Below are positions 58,549 through 59,985 of a DNA stretch of 59,985 nucleotides, piece by piece. A model generated the notes under the pieces. It worked only from the letters and a program-made list of their open reading frames with translations. It was not told the DNA's origin and made no database searches. Each line of letters begins with the position of its first letter. Position 1 is the stretch's first letter. The position numbers and the translations under genes are program-made. Source of the DNA: Hellea sp964472905. GTDB lineage: Bacteria; Pseudomonadota; Alphaproteobacteria; Caulobacterales; Maricaulaceae. Location: NCBI GenBank assembly GCA_964472905.1, contig CAYYMI010000007.1, positions 1 through 59,985 of the forward strand, read 5' to 3'.

Positions 58549-59985
58549 ATGATCCAACCGACGCCAACATCGCGCGGCAGAGCTCTCCGACATGGTGACT
58601 TTTCAACTCTTTGCGATGCCCTTGATTATGCAGCAGGTTGTGAAACTGGATTTAACTATTTCGATGGTAAAGCGAACCTCAAAACAGTTCTACCTTATGC
58701 CCAGTTACGAGAGCGAGCTCAAAACCTTGCCAAGCGCCTCGTTCTTTTCGCTGAAAAAGATGCCCGTATTGGATTAGCGGCTGTCTCAACACCTGAATTT
58801 GCGATTATATTCATGGCTTGCCAATATGCGGGTCTTGTTCCTGCTCCGCTTCCATTGCCTGTGACATTAGGGGGACGAAGCTCTTATGAGCGGCAATTAC
58901 AGCGCATGGCAGATACGGGTGATTTCCATGCGCTTTTCTGTCCAGCTTCGATGGAACCCATCATGAGCTCTGCGCTTAATGATCAGGCGATCCCCGTTAT
59001 GACATTTGATCAGCTAAATGAGCTTTCTGAAGGGTCTGAATTACGACCATTTGGCCCTGACGATCTATGTTATATTCAATATTCTTCGGGCTCCTCAAGT
59101 TCGCCCAAAGGTATTATCGGAACACAAGCGTCAGTCTCGGCGAATTGTCATGGCATCGCCAAATATGGACTTGAAGTCATAGAGAGCGACAGATGTACAA
59201 GCTGGCTCCCGCTTTATCATGATATGGGATTGATAGGTTTCATGCTCACGCCGATGATGACACAGATCACTGTCGATTTTGTTGATCCCCAAGATTTTAC
59301 CCGCCGCCCCATTACGTGGTTGCAACTGATATCAGACCATAAAGGCACACTCTCTTATTCTCCGACCTTTGGCTATGAGCTTTGTGTGCGGCGTTGGCGT
59401 AATGACCGAGAGCTAGATTTATCAAGTTGGCGCGCTGCGGGTATTGGCGGGGATATGGTACGTCCGGAACCTTTAACTGAATTTGAAAACCTATTTGGAA
59501 CGATGGGATTTTCTACAGGGGCCTTTACGCCGAGTTACGGTCTTGCCGAAACAACATTAGCCGCAACATTTGCGCCGATGGGACAAGGGCTTTTGAAACA
59601 TACAATTGATATGGAGCGCTATGAGCGCACCTCCGAAGCGATTGAGGCGACTGAACTGACCAAGCCTGAACACCGCCGGACCTTTGTGGCGTGCGGGAAA
59701 GTTCTCCCCGACCACAGAATTGAAATTCGTGATTTTGATGACAATATCCTGCAAGGCAATAAGGTTGGCCGTATATGCCTAAAAGGTCCGAGTGTCTCTC
59801 CCGGTTATTTCCGTAATAGCCAAGCCACGGAAGCCTCCTTTAGCTCTGATGGCTGGCTCGATACTGGGGATCTGGGATATTGGCTCGAAGACCAAGTTGT
59901 GGTTACAGGGCGATTTAAAGATCTCATTCTTTGGCATGGCCGCAATATTTGGCCGCAAGATATTGAATGGGCAGCGCAAGCCGCC
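58549..59985 (+). CDS. Fatty-acyl-AMP ligase (FAAL/FadD-like), 5' part; runs off the window
   Basis: Activates fatty acids as acyl-adenylates, often for transfer to an acyl carrier protein. The first 479 residues are present: YIQYSSGSSSSPKGIIG (AMP-binding P-loop), PLYHDMGLIGFMLTPM (FAAL type), YGLAETTLAATF, and GWLDTGDLGYWLEDQVVVTGRFKDLI (motif with the ribose-binding Asp). The insertion typical of FAALs fits the pattern. The 3' end lies outside, so any fused carrier or other domain cannot be seen. Start ATG at 58549 has GGGA upstream. Confidence 0.9.
   Translation, partial: MIQPTPTSRGRALRHGDFSTLCDALDYAAGCETGFNYFDGKANLKTVLPYAQLRERAQNLAKRLVLFAEKDARIGLAAVSTPEFAIIFMACQYAGLVPAPLPLPVTLGGRSSYERQLQRMADTGDFHALFCPASMEPIMSSALNDQAIPVMTFDQLNELSEGSELRPFGPDDLCYIQYSSGSSSSPKGIIGTQASVSANCHGIAKYGLEVIESDRCTSWLPLYHDMGLIGFMLTPMMTQITVDFVDPQDFTRRPITWLQLISDHKGTLSYSPTFGYELCVRRWRNDRELDLSSWRAAGIGGDMVRPEPLTEFENLFGTMGFSTGAFTPSYGLAETTLAATFAPMGQGLLKHTIDMERYERTSEAIEATELTKPEHRRTFVACGKVLPDHRIEIRDFDDNILQGNKVGRICLKGPSVSPGYFRNSQATEASFSSDGWLDTGDLGYWLEDQVVVTGRFKDLILWHGRNIWPQDIEWAAQAA

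Overview
The window looks like a chromosomal segment of an alphaproteobacterium of the Caulobacterales/Hyphomonadales type (a dimorphic, possibly marine, lineage). This is inferred from the gene content: a PleC-like cell-cycle kinase, TTAA-N7-TTAAC (CtrA-type) boxes, a gene-transfer-agent-like tail protein, a long two-domain Dcd, a MaeB fusion enzyme, a TonB-dependent receptor and an AT-leaning codon usage. No insertion sequence, integrase, rRNA operon or CRISPR array was seen. One tRNA (Leu, anticodon TAG) is present. No gene-free stretch exceeds 300 bases. Both window ends cut genes (glnA on the left, a fatty-acyl-AMP ligase on the right).

Layout. 1-5.4 kb: nitrogen control (glnB-glnA, minus strand), then maeB and a MATE exporter. 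5.4-7.4 kb: tRNA-Leu, a secreted SRPBCC protein overlapping a glycosyltransferase, and a small membrane protein. 7.4-11.0 kb: a trimeric autotransporter adhesin with 30 head repeats of 16 residues, a 14-residue stalk repeat, a 100-N assembly gap and a frame break; a CtrA-type box lies in its promoter. 11-15.9 kb: sulfotransferase, a TPR-like protein behind three phased TTAA boxes, an IHF/HU-like gene overlapping a 67-aa ORF, an AraC regulator, and an N-truncated GTA tail protein. 15.9-24 kb: a J-domain protein, then two signalling blocks (PepSY protein-response regulator-kinase-methyltransferase; HtrA protease-response regulator-kinase). 24-30.4 kb, minus strand: pepN, an EAL-domain protein and the PleC-like kinase.

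30.4-40.2 kb: a cytochrome P450, a three-gene RND efflux operon and an M13 metallopeptidase lipoprotein. 40.2-43 kb, minus strand: a YGSG-repeat secreted protein and two glycosyltransferases. 43-50 kb, minus strand: GMC oxidoreductase and aldehyde dehydrogenase (1-base overlap), a TonB-dependent receptor with its own terminator and a palindrome-rich promoter region, and a CelD/FemAB-like acetyltransferase. 50-60 kb: a zinc-type CDF transporter, a DUF2793 protein, then (minus) extensin-like protein, trypsin-like protease, DUF350 protein, rlmN and apaG; then dcd, a radical SAM protein and the partial fatty-acyl-AMP ligase.

How the parts fit. The most suggestive theme is surface attachment tied to the cell cycle: a large adhesin with a good CtrA-type promoter in the same window as a PleC-like kinase and an EAL protein. 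A second theme is envelope stress sensing, with two OmpR-family two-component systems, each preceded by a periplasmic protein gene and a symmetric or repeated DNA site. These links are inferences from sequence, not demonstrated.
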